Shown: positions 36,574-45,254, counted from the stretch's first letter. The stretch: 64,000 nt of DNA from GWE2-42-39 sp963668595 (GCA_963668595.1 OY764876.1:372001-436000); one strand, 5' to 3'. A program made the numbers and translations. Notes: a model not told the origin generated them from the letters alone.

Positions 36574-37272
36574 ATGGAAGAAATCATTAAACTGACTGAC
36601 ATTGTAAAGAATTACAAGGTAGGAACTCAGGTGGTCAGAGCATTACGTTCTGTTTCGCTCTCAATAAAGAAAGGCGAATATGTAGCCATTATGGGGGCAT
36701 CGGGTTCCGGCAAATCGACATTAATGAATATTATTGGATGCCTCGATACTCCGACTTCCGGAGATTATTTTCTGAATAAAAAACAAGTTAGCTCAATGTC
36801 GGACGACGAGCTGGCTGGTATTCGGAACCAGGAAATTGGTTTTGTTTTTCAAACATTCAACCTACTTCCACGCAATACAGCACTCGAAAATGTAATGTTG
36901 CCCCTTGTTTATGCCGGAATAAAAAAGGCTGAACGAATAAAGAAAGCAGAAGGTATTTTGGTTGATGTTGGTCTTGCCGACCGTGTTGAACACAAACCCA
37001 ATGAACTTTCGGGGGGACAGCGTCAGCGTGTCGCTGTTGCGCGTGCATTGGTGAACGATCCTTCGATTTTGCTGGCCGATGAGCCAACCGGAAACCTCGA
37101 TTCAAAAATTTCAGAAGAAATAATGCAGCTTTTTGCTGAAATACACCGGAAAGGCAATACAATTATTCTGGTTACTCACGAAGAAGATATAGCCTTGCAT
37201 GCTCACCGGATTATTCGGTTGAAAGACGGCCAAATAGAGTCCGATGTTGTTAATCCAAATCCAGTAATATAA
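36574..37272 (+). CDS. ABC transporter ATP-binding protein, LolD/MacB type
   Basis: 232 residues with Walker A GASGSGKS, Q-loop FVFQTFNLLP, signature LSGGQRQRVAVARAL, Walker B ILLADEPTGNLDS and switch His (VTHEED). The LolD/MacB/FtsE-type subgroup energises extraction of lipoproteins or peptides without transporting through a channel. No permease lies beside it; the next gene, overlapping by one base (TAATG), is the cobalamin adenosyltransferase. The specific partner is therefore unknown. Confidence 0.9.
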   Translation: MEEIIKLTDIVKNYKVGTQVVRALRSVSLSIKKGEYVAIMGASGSGKSTLMNIIGCLDTPTSGDYFLNKKQVSSMSDDELAGIRNQEIGFVFQTFNLLPRNTALENVMLPLVYAGIKKAERIKKAEGILVDVGLADRVEHKPNELSGGQRQRVAVARALVNDPSILLADEPTGNLDSKISEEIMQLFAEIHRKGNTIILVTHEEDIALHAHRIIRLKDGQIESDVVNPNPVI

Positions 37273-37829
37273 TGGCAAAAGAACCCAGAATTTACACAAA
37301 AACAGGGGATGACGGAACTACCGGACTAATTGGTGGTTCGAGGGTGAAGAAATATGATGTGCGGTTGGAGGCATACGGAACTGTGGATGAGTTGAATTCA
37401 TGGGTAGGTGTGATTCGTTCGGCGGGAGTGGCAGATAATGATAATCAGATTTTGTCGCAAATTCAGCAAAAACTTTTTGTAATCGGGGCACAACTGGCTA
37501 CGGGCGATAATGCCGAAAGTATGAAAGACCGTTATCCCTGCAAAGAAGAAGATATTGCGATGCTTGAACAAGAAATGGATCGGATGTTGGATGAATTGCC
37601 CAAACTCAATCATTTTATTTTGCCGGGAGGAAGTCAGACTGCTGCGTATTGCCACCTGGCACGAACTGTATGCCGGCGCGCTGAGCGGCGAATTGTTGAG
37701 TTGTCGGAAAAGGCGGTTCTTGATCCCAAAATTGTCATTTTTGTTAATCGTTTGTCCGATTACTTTTTTGTATTGGCCAGAGCTATATCAAATTATCAAA
37801 AAGTGCCTGAAACACTATGGATTCCGTAA
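37272..37829 (+). CDS. ATP:cob(I)alamin adenosyltransferase, PduO type
   Basis: 185 residues of the PduO/MMAB family. The ATP-binding N-terminus TKTGDDGTTGLIGGSRVKKYD is followed by EAYGTVDELNSWVG, and the C-terminal signature is CRRAERRIVELSE with RLSDYFFVLAR. It makes adenosylcobalamin from cob(I)alamin and ATP, serving B12-dependent enzymes such as methylmalonyl-CoA mutase in the succinate-propionate route. It is translationally coupled to the preceding ABC ATPase. Confidence 0.93.
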   Translation: MAKEPRIYTKTGDDGTTGLIGGSRVKKYDVRLEAYGTVDELNSWVGVIRSAGVADNDNQILSQIQQKLFVIGAQLATGDNAESMKDRYPCKEEDIAMLEQEMDRMLDELPKLNHFILPGGSQTAAYCHLARTVCRRAERRIVELSEKAVLDPKIVIFVNRLSDYFFVLARAISNYQKVPETLWIP

Positions 37830-37926
37830 GTTTTACAAATAAGGCTGTAAACGTTTGCAGAATCGGTTTTTTTCTTATATTCGCAAAAAATTAAAATTAA
37901 GTCGAACCCCTTTTAAAATAAATGCT

Positions 37927-38148
37927 ATGTATTGGACGCTTGAATTAGCATCAAAACTGGAAGATGCTCCATGGCCTGCCACGAAAGACGAGTTGATTGA
38001 CTATGCTATACGTAGCGGTGCTCCTCTTGAAGTAATCGAAAATCTTCAGGAAATTGAAGACATCGGTGAAATTTATGAAAGCATCGAGGACATTTGGCCC
38101 GACTATCCGAGTAAGGATGATTTCTTCTTCAATGAAGATGAGTATTAG
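37927..38148 (+). CDS. DUF2795 domain protein
   Basis: 73 residues starting MYWTLELASKLEDAPWPATKD, with the DUF2795 core (KDELIDYAIRSGAPLEVIENL) and an acidic tail (DYPSKDDFFFNEDEY). A longer frame upstream starting at 37855 runs through untranslated-looking sequence, so I chose the ATG at 37927. The family is short and widespread in Bacteroidota; its function is unknown. A terminator follows within 25 bases. Confidence 0.8.
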   Translation: MYWTLELASKLEDAPWPATKDELIDYAIRSGAPLEVIENLQEIEDIGEIYESIEDIWPDYPSKDDFFFNEDEY

Positions 38149-38171
38149 AATCGAATGAAATTAGATACAAG

Positions 38172-38197
38172 AAAGCAGGATTATTTCCTGCTTTTTT
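38172..38197 (+). terminator. Terminator after the DUF2795 gene
   Basis: Arms AAAGCAGG (38172-38179) and CCTGCTTT (38187-38194) with a 7-base loop and a run of six T. Confidence 0.8.
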
Positions 38198-38374
38198 CGT
38201 TTTTATCTTCTGCTTTTTCAATTGTCCCGTAAAATGAAATGCTTTGTTTGTCGATTGAAACAACACTCAGTGTTGCGTAGCCCGACAAACCGGCATCAAG
38301 TTGCAATTGATATATGTCGTGTTTGCCGCAGACTTTGATTGTAATTTGATACGATTTTTTCTTTTCGTTGAAAA
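38181..38374 (-). pseudogene. Truncated second copy of the DUF4251 gene tail
   Basis: Bases 38218-38374 match 40557-40713 almost perfectly; I count two differences in 157 bases. On the minus strand the frame reads VFNEKKKSYQITIKV to GYATLSVVSIDKQSISFYG and ends in a different, longer tail at a TAA at 38181. There is no start codon before an in-frame TAG near 38410, so it is a remnant and not a gene. It lies on the far side of the BlaI/M56 pair, so that pair is bracketed by direct repeats. Confidence 0.88.
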
Positions 38375-38453
38375 CTGAAACCGTTTTTTTCAGCTGTGGA
38401 ATTTGCTAACTTTGTGCCTGTTGCAGCAATGCAACTCATTTGACAATGATTAA

Positions 38454-38487
38454 AGCTGCCGGCAGGAGACGCACCTAGCCGGCAGCT
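38454..38487 (-). terminator. Hairpin downstream of the M56 gene
   Basis: 10-bp arms AGCTGCCGGC (38454-38463) and GCCGGCAGCT (38478-38487), GC-rich. Only a short T run follows on the minus strand. Just past the M56 stop, so it is a probable terminator or transcript-stabilising hairpin. Confidence 0.6.
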
Positions 38488-38509
38488 CATTCTTTCAAAT
38501 TAAATTAAT

Positions 38510-40051
38510 TTACAACGGTTTTATACATCCGTTTCCCCCTAATATGTAAAAATATGCACTAACAGGCTTTCCTCCCCTTTTTGCGGGCTGCCAGTCTGGT
38601 ATTTGAGATAGTGCTTTTTCATAGGCGTTATTGATTTCCGGATACTGACATTTTTTAATCAAATGAGTATCCTGAACTTTGCCGTTTTTATCAACAATGA
38701 AGAAGTAGCTGAGATTAAATTCCTCTTTATTCAAATCTACATGCTTTTTAATGGAGTTTTTCATCCATTCATCCCATTTTCCTTCCGAAAATTTTGCCAT
38801 TTCCGACACATCTCCCATAAAATAGATTTGATCGTCTGCATTTGCAGATTTCAATACAATATGGTACACATTTGCTTTTTTAAGATTAGCGAAAACCTGA
38901 TCAAAAGCACTGCCTGACATCTGCTCTTCGGTTGAGAGCGTAATCCATCCATTGCTGGCTTTTGTCCATTCTTTTCCTTTGTTAACAACTTCATCCAACG
39001 AACAAATCTTCTGGTCAATGTAATATTCACCATTTTTAATTTCAATGGTGCGTTCTGTTTTTGCGTCCGAAGATTGGATAATTTTATCCGAAGTGCTTAA
39101 CTCATTGGAAATACTCTCTTGTATTGGAGCTTTTTCATTTGTTTTGCCGAAAGCCATCAGCAAAAGGGCAAGCATAGGCAGAAAGGTCGCCACCTTCCAA
39201 CGCCATGCTTTTCCGTTTTTTTGTTTGTTAATCATGGTAATTCTTTTTTTAATTTGACAATGATTGAAGCTGTTGGCTAGGGCAAAGCGCTGTTCTCCAA
39301 CAGTTTTTTGAATGATTAAAAATTGATATTGTTTTGCATCGATGCCTGTATTGATTGTGTTTTCATCTGCCTGAAATTCATGAATCTCTTTTATGTCGCG
39401 AATCAGTAAATAAATGACTGGATTAAACCAATGAAGAATCTTTACTACCTCCAGTAAGGCCAGATCGTAGAAGTGTTTTAACCGGACATGGGCTAATTCA
39501 TGTGTAAGTATTTCGTTTTGATATGATTCGTAATCTTTCGCTGAGATAATCACATACCGGCCAAAAGAAAAAGGAGAAATTTCATTATTGACAATGACCA
39601 ATATAAATTCTTCTTTTCTGATAATACTGGCTTTTCGAAGAATTCGAAGTACTGAAAAAATCCCGTGTGTCAGGAGGAGTATCATCACTGCAATTCCTGT
39701 AAGATAGAAATAAGGAATCAATCTTCCCCAGTAGAATGGCTCGTCGGTTATACGATTGTTTTCCTTTGGCGAGATAGGTGCGGATGGTGGTATCTGTTCG
39801 TTAATTGTAGGTTGAACATCCTGAATGATTTTTATTTCCCTGATTGCAGGGATCCATTGTTTATTGATATTTTTCTCAAAAAAAATGGGTAGAGTAATTA
39901 GGGGGACAATCATGGAGAACACCACCAATAACAAAAGAATACTCCGGTTAAGTGCAAAAAATGCTTCTTTGCGCATGAAAAGTCGAAACCCGGCATAAAG
40001 CAAACTAATGCCAAGGGTCGATTTAAGAATATATGATAGAATGCTATCCAT
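38510..40051 (-). CDS. BlaR1/M56-family membrane metallopeptidase with TonB-like C-terminus
   Basis: 513 residues. Several N-terminal membrane helices carry the M56 zinc motif HELAHVRLKHFYD (about residue 183) in a cytoplasm-facing loop, followed by FNPVIYLLIRDIKEIHEFQAD. A further helix lies at about residues 288-303, and an extracytoplasmic C-terminal domain ends with a TonB-like fold (YFFIVDKNGKVQDTHLIKK, IPDWQPAKRGGKPVSAYFYI). In BlaR1 systems such a protease senses a signal and destroys its BlaI repressor. It overlaps the BlaI gene by 8 bases. The sensed signal is unknown and no beta-lactamase is adjacent. Confidence 0.9.
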   Translation of the reverse strand: MDSILSYILKSTLGISLLYAGFRLFMRKEAFFALNRSILLLLVVFSMIVPLITLPIFFEKNINKQWIPAIREIKIIQDVQPTINEQIPPSAPISPKENNRITDEPFYWGRLIPYFYLTGIAVMILLLTHGIFSVLRILRKASIIRKEEFILVIVNNEISPFSFGRYVIISAKDYESYQNEILTHELAHVRLKHFYDLALLEVVKILHWFNPVIYLLIRDIKEIHEFQADENTINTGIDAKQYQFLIIQKTVGEQRFALANSFNHCQIKKRITMINKQKNGKAWRWKVATFLPMLALLLMAFGKTNEKAPIQESISNELSTSDKIIQSSDAKTERTIEIKNGEYYIDQKICSLDEVVNKGKEWTKASNGWITLSTEEQMSGSAFDQVFANLKKANVYHIVLKSANADDQIYFMGDVSEMAKFSEGKWDEWMKNSIKKHVDLNKEEFNLSYFFIVDKNGKVQDTHLIKKCQYPEINNAYEKALSQIPDWQPAKRGGKPVSAYFYILGGNGCIKPL

Positions 40052-40418
40052 TTTCTTCGCCTTTTTGAGATTCGACCTGACGAATTAGTTGCTTGATTTC
40101 TTCCAGTGAAATGTTTTCTTCTTTTACAAACATTGAAATCACTGAAGCATACGATTTGTTGAAGTATTTACTAACAACCTTTCCTATTTTATTTTGGCTA
40201 AATTCTTCACGAGAAATAACTGCAAAGTAGCGGTAGGTGTTACCGAATTGTTCGTGTCCAATAAATCCTTTTTCTTCTAGTCTGCGAACAAGCGTTGAAA
40301 TAGTATTGAAATGGGGTTTGGGATCATTCATCTCACTGATTAAATCTTTGACATACATAGCGCCTTTTTCCCAGAAAAGTTCCATGATTTCTTCTTCACG
40401 GCCAGATAGATTTTTCAT
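40044..40418 (-). CDS. BlaI/MecI-family repressor
   Basis: 124 residues. The winged-helix N-terminus (LSGREEEIMELFWEKGAMYV, FNTISTLVRRLEEKGFIGHE) and the dimerising C-terminal helices are typical of BlaI/MecI/CopY. It is the first gene of a two-gene operon with the M56 protease. Upstream of its start are two identical dyads AACTAC-T5-GTAGTT that fit BlaI-type operators and overlap the likely promoter, implying autorepression. Confidence 0.93.
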   Translation of the reverse strand: MKNLSGREEEIMELFWEKGAMYVKDLISEMNDPKPHFNTISTLVRRLEEKGFIGHEQFGNTYRYFAVISREEFSQNKIGKVVSKYFNKSYASVISMFVKEENISLEEIKQLIRQVESQKGEENG

Positions 40419-40444
40419 TTTACTTTAATATTTGTATTGAGTAC

Positions 40445-40497
40445 TTTGTAAATACAAATATAACTACTTTTTGTAGTTGTAACTACTTTTTGTAGTT
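40445..40497 (-). promoter_or_regulatory. BlaI-type operators and promoter
   Basis: Two perfect 17-base dyads, AACTACTTTTTGTAGTT, at 40462-40478 and 40481-40497 (period 19 bases). A third dyad TTTGTA-AA-TACAAA is at 40445-40458. The minus-strand TATATTTG at 40455-40462 fits the TAnnTTTG -7 consensus, so the operators cover the promoter of the repressor gene. Confidence 0.75.
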
Positions 40498-40540
40498 TTT
40501 TTAGTCAGAAAAGTAAAATTAAATAGTCTGGCGGCGTTTC

Positions 40541-41023
40541 TTATTTTTCAATTTTCTCAATTGTCCCGTAAAATGAAATGCTTTGTTTGTCGATTGAAAC
40601 AACACTCAGTGTTGCGTAGCCCGACAAACCTGCATCAAGTTGCAATTGATATATGTCGTGTTTGCCGCGGACTTTGATTGTAATTTGATACGATTTTTTC
40701 TTTTCGTTGAAAATAGCCGAATATTCTTCTGCTTTGCTGTCGAATTTTATTCCTCCTTCCGACGAACCATATTCTGCATAATACGCACGCCCATAAAATG
40801 GCAAATGTGCCTTAATTTGTAAACTGTCAATTACCAGGTCGTATTCTGAAGTAAGCGAAACCGATTGGTAGCCGGAAGAATGAGCAGAGCGGGCAACAAA
40901 GCGGAATTGCTGACTTTCAATTAGCGCACGAACTTCTTTTTCTTTTTCAATTTTTTTCGTTTTCTGAGCATAGCTTCCTGTGGTAAAGATTAACGCTATG
41001 GCAATCATTAAAATAGTTTTCAT
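40541..41023 (-). CDS. DUF4251 domain secreted protein
   Basis: 160 residues from the ATG at 41023, chosen because it starts a signal peptide (MKTILMIAIALIFTTGSYAQ); a frame start 17 codons earlier is less likely. The body has the DUF4251 phrases FVARSAHSSGYQSVSLTSEYDL, AHLPFYGRAYYAEYGSSEGGIKF and the tail DKQSISFYGTIEKIEK. The family is common in Bacteroidota and of unknown role. Its final 150 bases are duplicated at 38218-38374. Confidence 0.87.
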   Translation of the reverse strand: MKTILMIAIALIFTTGSYAQKTKKIEKEKEVRALIESQQFRFVARSAHSSGYQSVSLTSEYDLVIDSLQIKAHLPFYGRAYYAEYGSSEGGIKFDSKAEEYSAIFNEKKKSYQITIKVRGKHDIYQLQLDAGLSGYATLSVVSIDKQSISFYGTIEKIEK

Positions 41024-41411
41024 ATCCTTCTTTTTTGTTGTGCTTGTACGTTTCAAAATGAATGCCAGATTCAATTTTCGGACTTTTATAAATCAGGGGG
41101 TTAAATATTTTTAGAGAAGAACGATTTTTTTGTGATGATTCCCTATTTTTGTGGCGTAGAAAAATTTATGCAAAGTTTATTTTCATATTTCCAGACGGGA
41201 CGTGTCTAATTGATAGTCGGTAAATGCTGGCTATCATCTTTCATTCCGGAAATTCTTCCGGAACGTTATTCTTATTTTTTTTATTTAAACAGATTATCTC
41301 TGATAAAAACGGTTATTCTGAATTATCTTGTAACAAAAAGCAAGATGTTTTGATAGATAAAATCAGCCCAAATGATGATCTGTTAGTTATTTATCAGAAA
41401 AGATATTAGAC
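41024..41411. other. 388-base gap between the DUF4251 gene and rsgA
   Basis: Divergent region that should hold promoters for both flanking genes. It includes two copies of the palindrome TTCCGGAA separated by four bases (41244-41251 and 41256-41263). A 61-codon frame at 41224-41409 ends two bases before the rsgA start, but it is low-complexity and unrecognised, so I do not call it. Confidence 0.4.
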
Positions 41412-42482
41412 ATGAAACTTGAAGATTTTGGATATAATGCACAAATTAAAGCATGGCAACTTGAAAATAAATCGAATGAATTTATTATTGGTCGGGTGGT
41501 TGTCGAGCATAAAGAACGATACATCGTTTACACCGAAAATGGTGAGGTAGAGGCAGAAATAACAGGAAATTTGCGATTTGCTGCACGAGGAAGAGAAGAT
41601 TTTCCTGCGGTTGGCGACTGGGTTTTATTACTTTCTTTCGATTCTGATTTTGCGTTGATTCATAAAATATTGCCACGTTCTTCTGTGATTGCAAGGCAAG
41701 CGGTTGGACGCAGTGGTGAAAAGCAAATTATTGCAACGAATGTAGATGAAGCATTTCTTGTCCAGGCTGTTGATCGTGATTTTAACGTGAATCGGTTGGA
41801 ACGCTACCTGACTATTTGTTATGATGCCCGGGTAAAGCCTACGGTAGTATTAACGAAAACAGACTTAATTGACGCTTGTGATTTGTCTGAAATCATCGAT
41901 CAGGTGACACAGCGGATCGAAAATATTGCAGTGATTGCGGTGAGCAATGCAACGCAGGATGGATATGATTTGTTGAAAAAGCATATCCAGAAAGGCAAAA
42001 CGTATTGCATGCTTGGCTCTTCGGGGGTAGGAAAATCGTCGATGACCAATAATCTTTCGGGACGGACATCGATGAAAACCGATGCAATTAGCAATAGCAC
42101 AGGGAAAGGGAGGCATGTGACCAGTCATCGTGAGCTGATCGTATTGGACGGAGGCGGAATTCTTATTGATAATCCGGGAATGCGGGAAGTTGGTATTGCT
42201 GATAGCGGAAGTGGACTGGATCAGACTTTTGATAAAATACTGAGTTTTTCGAAAGCCTGCCGATATGGTGATTGTACGCATGTAAGCGAGCCTGGCTGTG
42301 CCGTGCTGGCAGCATTGGAAAACGGAGAGATTGATGCGCATTCGTACGAAAACTATCTGTCGATGGAAAAAGAACGAACCTATTTTGAATCGACCGTTGC
42401 CGAGCGCAAAAAGAAAGACAAGGCACTTGGAAAAATTTTAAAGGACTATCAAAAAAAGGACATAAAACAGAGAGGAAAATAG
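41412..42482 (+). CDS. rsgA: Ribosome small-subunit-dependent GTPase RsgA
   Basis: 356 residues. An N-terminal OB fold precedes the circularly permuted GTPase: G4 TKTD (about residue 147) comes before G1 GSSGVGKSS (about 202) and G3 DNPG (about 253). The C-terminal zinc-binding motif is C283-x4-C288-x-H290-x5-C296. RsgA checks late maturation of the 30S subunit. The charged tail (KKKDKALGKILKDYQKKD) is typical. It is followed by a strong terminator. Confidence 0.96.
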   Translation: MKLEDFGYNAQIKAWQLENKSNEFIIGRVVVEHKERYIVYTENGEVEAEITGNLRFAARGREDFPAVGDWVLLLSFDSDFALIHKILPRSSVIARQAVGRSGEKQIIATNVDEAFLVQAVDRDFNVNRLERYLTICYDARVKPTVVLTKTDLIDACDLSEIIDQVTQRIENIAVIAVSNATQDGYDLLKKHIQKGKTYCMLGSSGVGKSSMTNNLSGRTSMKTDAISNSTGKGRHVTSHRELIVLDGGGILIDNPGMREVGIADSGSGLDQTFDKILSFSKACRYGDCTHVSEPGCAVLAALENGEIDAHSYENYLSMEKERTYFESTVAERKKKDKALGKILKDYQKKDIKQRGK

Positions 42483-42484
42483 AG

Positions 42485-42513
42485 ATGGCGGCCCAGTGTG
42501 GCCGCCATTTTTC
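42485..42513 (+). terminator. Terminator of rsgA
   Basis: 9-bp GC-rich arms ATGGCGGCC (42485-42493) and GGCCGCCAT (42500-42508), 6-base loop, then T5. Confidence 0.9.
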
Positions 42514-42528
42514 TTTGTCTTAGATTTT

Positions 42529-42536
42529 TATCTTTG
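42529..42536 (+). promoter_or_regulatory. Likely -7 element for the GH51 gene
   Basis: TATCTTTG fits TAnnTTTG, 34 bases before the GH51 ATG. It forms part of a short dyad TATCTTT-GTAAA-AAAGATA (42529-42547), a possible regulator site. No clear -33 box. Confidence 0.45.
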
Positions 42537-42569
42537 TAAAAAAGATAAATACAAACGAAAGGAAGCGAG

Positions 42570-44147
42570 ATGAGAACGCGTGTTTCAAAATATTCTATAT
42601 ACTTTTTACTGAATGCCTGCTTTTTGTTTTTTCTGGTTGGTTCGGTTTTGGCTCAGGGAACAACAATAAAAGTAAAACTTGATCAACCAGGGAAATCGGT
42701 GTCGCCACTAATTTACGGGCAGTTTATTGAGTTTTTAGGCCGATGTATTGATGGCGGAATTTATGACGAAGAGTCTGCTTTGTCGGATGAAGCGGGATTT
42801 CGGAAAGATGTATTGGAGCGGGTGCGGGATTTAAATGTTCCGATTGTTCGTTTTCCGGGTGGAACGGTGGTGAAAATTTACCATTGGAAAGATGGGATTG
42901 GTAAAAAAGAAGATCGTCCGAAACGTTCTAACTTGATATGGGGCGGAGAGATGGATAATCATTTTGGTACAGCCGAGTTTGTTCAGTATTGCCGCAAAAT
43001 AGGAGCAGAGCCATTTTTAGTGGTAAATATGTCTTCCGATTCTCCGGGTGATGCGTCGGATTGGGTTGAATATTGCAACGGCACCGGTGATACTTATTGG
43101 GCAAACTTGCGGCGCAGTCATGGTTACAAAGAGCCTTTCAATGTAAAATACTGGGGGATTGGAAACGAAGAGTATGCCGAACCGGATGCAGGAAAGCATC
43201 AGGATGTGAAAAAGTATATCGATGATAGTTGGTTGTTTGTAAAACTGATGAAGTTGCAAGATCCATCAATAAAGATAACTCTGGTTGGCAATCAGGAAAA
43301 TTTGGCATGGAGCAGGCAAGTGCTAAAAGAAATGCATCCGGTTTGCGATTTTTTGGCGGTACATTTTTATTCTATTCCGAGTGATGATAGTTATGAAACT
43401 TTATTGCAGTCGGTTGATGCGTTCAATGCTAATTTGGACACGATGCGTAATTTACTGAATGAAATACCAGACAAAGTCACTGATTTTTCTTCCTGGTATC
43501 GTTTCCCTCCCCGGGCAAATCGGGTACAATTAGCTATTGATGAGTGGGGAATTTGGGATATTCATTCGAAAAAAGGAAAAGGCGATTATCAAATGGAGTA
43601 TCCTTACAACTGGGGGCAGGCACTGGCCGTGGGAAAGTTTCTGAATATGTTTCAGCGGAATGCCGATATTATTGGTTTGGCAACCTGGGCTCAGATGGTA
43701 AACGTGCTTGCTCCAATTACTACAACTGCTGATGGGGCATATTGTCAAACGGTATATACGCCATTGCATGCTTACCGAAAATATAGTCAGCGGAATAATG
43801 TATCGGTGGAAGTACAATGCGCAGAAGGGCTGGCTACTGAAAAGATGCTTGATGTTGTCGCGTCAGTTTCGGATAATGAAGATGAGCTTGTTGTTTCGGT
43901 TATTAATCTTTCAGGAGAAAAGACAATCAAGGCAAATTTGTTTCCCGAATTATTGAGTTCGGCGCAGCGGATGGAAATCTTAAGTCAAATTATTTATCGT
44001 GCAGCATCAATTGATCTGGAAAATACGCCGAATAAGAATGTGGTAGAGGAAGAAATCATATCGAAATTTAAAAAGTCGGGCAGCGGTTTTGAGGTGATTG
44101 TCAAACCTGCATCAATTAATTTTTTCGTTTTTAGGCGATTAAAATAG
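42570..44147 (+). CDS. Secreted alpha-L-arabinofuranosidase, GH51
   Basis: 525 residues. An N-terminal hydrophobic signal (about residues 10-29, ending SVLAQG) is followed by the GH51 catalytic barrel: PLIYGQFIEFLGRCIDGGIYDE, VPIVRFPGG, acid/base Glu in GNEE (E200), and nucleophile Glu in IDEWG (E325). The beta-sandwich C-terminal domain includes VINLSGEKTI. It releases terminal arabinofuranose from arabinan or arabinoxylan. The next gene on the opposite strand is a GH43 enzyme, often a partner in the same degradation, and the two share a terminator. Confidence 0.93.
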   Translation: MRTRVSKYSIYFLLNACFLFFLVGSVLAQGTTIKVKLDQPGKSVSPLIYGQFIEFLGRCIDGGIYDEESALSDEAGFRKDVLERVRDLNVPIVRFPGGTVVKIYHWKDGIGKKEDRPKRSNLIWGGEMDNHFGTAEFVQYCRKIGAEPFLVVNMSSDSPGDASDWVEYCNGTGDTYWANLRRSHGYKEPFNVKYWGIGNEEYAEPDAGKHQDVKKYIDDSWLFVKLMKLQDPSIKITLVGNQENLAWSRQVLKEMHPVCDFLAVHFYSIPSDDSYETLLQSVDAFNANLDTMRNLLNEIPDKVTDFSSWYRFPPRANRVQLAIDEWGIWDIHSKKGKGDYQMEYPYNWGQALAVGKFLNMFQRNADIIGLATWAQMVNVLAPITTTADGAYCQTVYTPLHAYRKYSQRNNVSVEVQCAEGLATEKMLDVVASVSDNEDELVVSVINLSGEKTIKANLFPELLSSAQRMEILSQIIYRAASIDLENTPNKNVVEEEIISKFKKSGSGFEVIVKPASINFFVFRRLK

Positions 44148-44160
44148 TTTTGTTCTAAAG

Positions 44161-44207
44161 AAAACGATACAACCATCTCTTTGTAAAGAGGGAGTTGTAT
44201 CGTTTTT
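44161..44207. terminator. Bidirectional terminator between the GH51 and GH43 genes
   Basis: Perfect 13-bp arms AAAACGATACAAC (44161-44173) and GTTGTATCGTTTT (44194-44206), containing an inner hairpin CTCTTT-GT-AAAGAG, with A and T tracts on both sides. Confidence 0.9.
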
Positions 44208-44219
44208 GTATTTAAATGT

Positions 44220-45191
44220 CTAGCGGATAATTCTGGATTTAACTCCTTCAAAGGTGATTTTTACAGGTTTAATCAAGCCTTTCTCGTCGAAATGCATGCG
44301 ATCGATACATGTTACCCGGTGGTTTCCATCGGTTTCGCCTAAAGGACGACGGTGATATACAATGTAATAATCATCAGTGCCGGGAATATTAATTACTGAA
44401 TGATGTCCCGCTCCGGTTGCTACCTGGGGATCTTGTTTCAATATTTTACCAATACGGGTAAACGGGCCGAAAGGCGAATCAGCAATGGCATAGGCAACAG
44501 AGTAGTCGGGGCCAGTCCAGCCACCTTCCGACCACATGAAATAATATTTCCCGTTTCGAATAAACATGAATGGTCCTTCCACGTAACCTTCGGGTGTAAT
44601 TTCCTTGAAGTAGTTCCCGTCGGCGTATGGCTCAAATCCGGTGAAGTCATTTTTCATTTTTACAATGTTGCAATGGCGCCATCCTCCGTAGATCATGTAA
44701 TACTGTCCGTCTTTATCCTGAAAGATGAACTGATCGATGGGTTGAGCTCCATTGTGAAACTTGTCGAGTAATGGTTTGCCCAAATAATCTTTGTACGGAC
44801 CTTCCGGTTTGTCGGCCACCCCGATTCCGATACCTCCTTTTTCGTTGTCGTTTTGAATGTCGTTGGCGGCAAAGAACAGAAAGTATTTGTTGTCTTTCTG
44901 AATAATGGCAGGAGCCCACATGGCTCGTTTTGCCCATTTTACTTCTGTGGTGTCAATTATTCGTTCATGCTTTGTCCAGTTTGTTAGGTCTTTGGATGAA
45001 AAAGCATCCATAAATACCTGTTTGTTGTAGGGAGCCGAATAGGTTGGGAAAATCCAGTATTCATTATTGAATATTGCACCTTCCGGATCGGCATACCAAC
45101 CAGGAAATACCGGGTTCCCAGCTTGCTTTTGACTTTGCGCAAACAACGAAATACACAGGAATAAAAAGATAAAGGATAAGGATTTTGTCAT
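44220..45191 (-). CDS. Secreted glycoside hydrolase, GH43
   Basis: 323 residues with signal peptide (MTKSLSFIFLFLCISLFAQSQ). The five-bladed propeller has the conserved Asp in PGWYADPEGAIF, a second Asp around QPIDQFIFQD, and the Glu in YVEGPFMFIRNGKYYF. Specificity among GH43 subfamilies (arabinan, xylan, galactan) cannot be set from sequence here. It is convergent with the GH51 gene and 63 bases after the GH92 gene on the same strand, likely forming an operon with it. Confidence 0.9.
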   Translation of the reverse strand: MTKSLSFIFLFLCISLFAQSQKQAGNPVFPGWYADPEGAIFNNEYWIFPTYSAPYNKQVFMDAFSSKDLTNWTKHERIIDTTEVKWAKRAMWAPAIIQKDNKYFLFFAANDIQNDNEKGGIGIGVADKPEGPYKDYLGKPLLDKFHNGAQPIDQFIFQDKDGQYYMIYGGWRHCNIVKMKNDFTGFEPYADGNYFKEITPEGYVEGPFMFIRNGKYYFMWSEGGWTGPDYSVAYAIADSPFGPFTRIGKILKQDPQVATGAGHHSVINIPGTDDYYIVYHRRPLGETDGNHRVTCIDRMHFDEKGLIKPVKITFEGVKSRIIR

Positions 45192-45254
45192 AACTGTGGT
45201 TGTTAAGTTTGTGGATTTAACTATATTGAATAATACATTTGCTAGCGTTATTTT

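Noticed and set aside
37855..37926. Upstream extension of the DUF2795 frame
   Set aside because: The family begins at MYWTLE; the extra 24 codons cover intergenic-type sequence.
38296..38490. 64-codon minus-strand frame with a phrase SFNHCQ
   Set aside because: It is a mosaic of duplicated fragments of the DUF4251 and M56 genes in the wrong frame, not a gene.
41224..41409. 61-codon frame ending two bases before rsgA
   Set aside because: Unrecognised, low-complexity hydrophobic sequence over a likely promoter region; no ribosome site or family resemblance.
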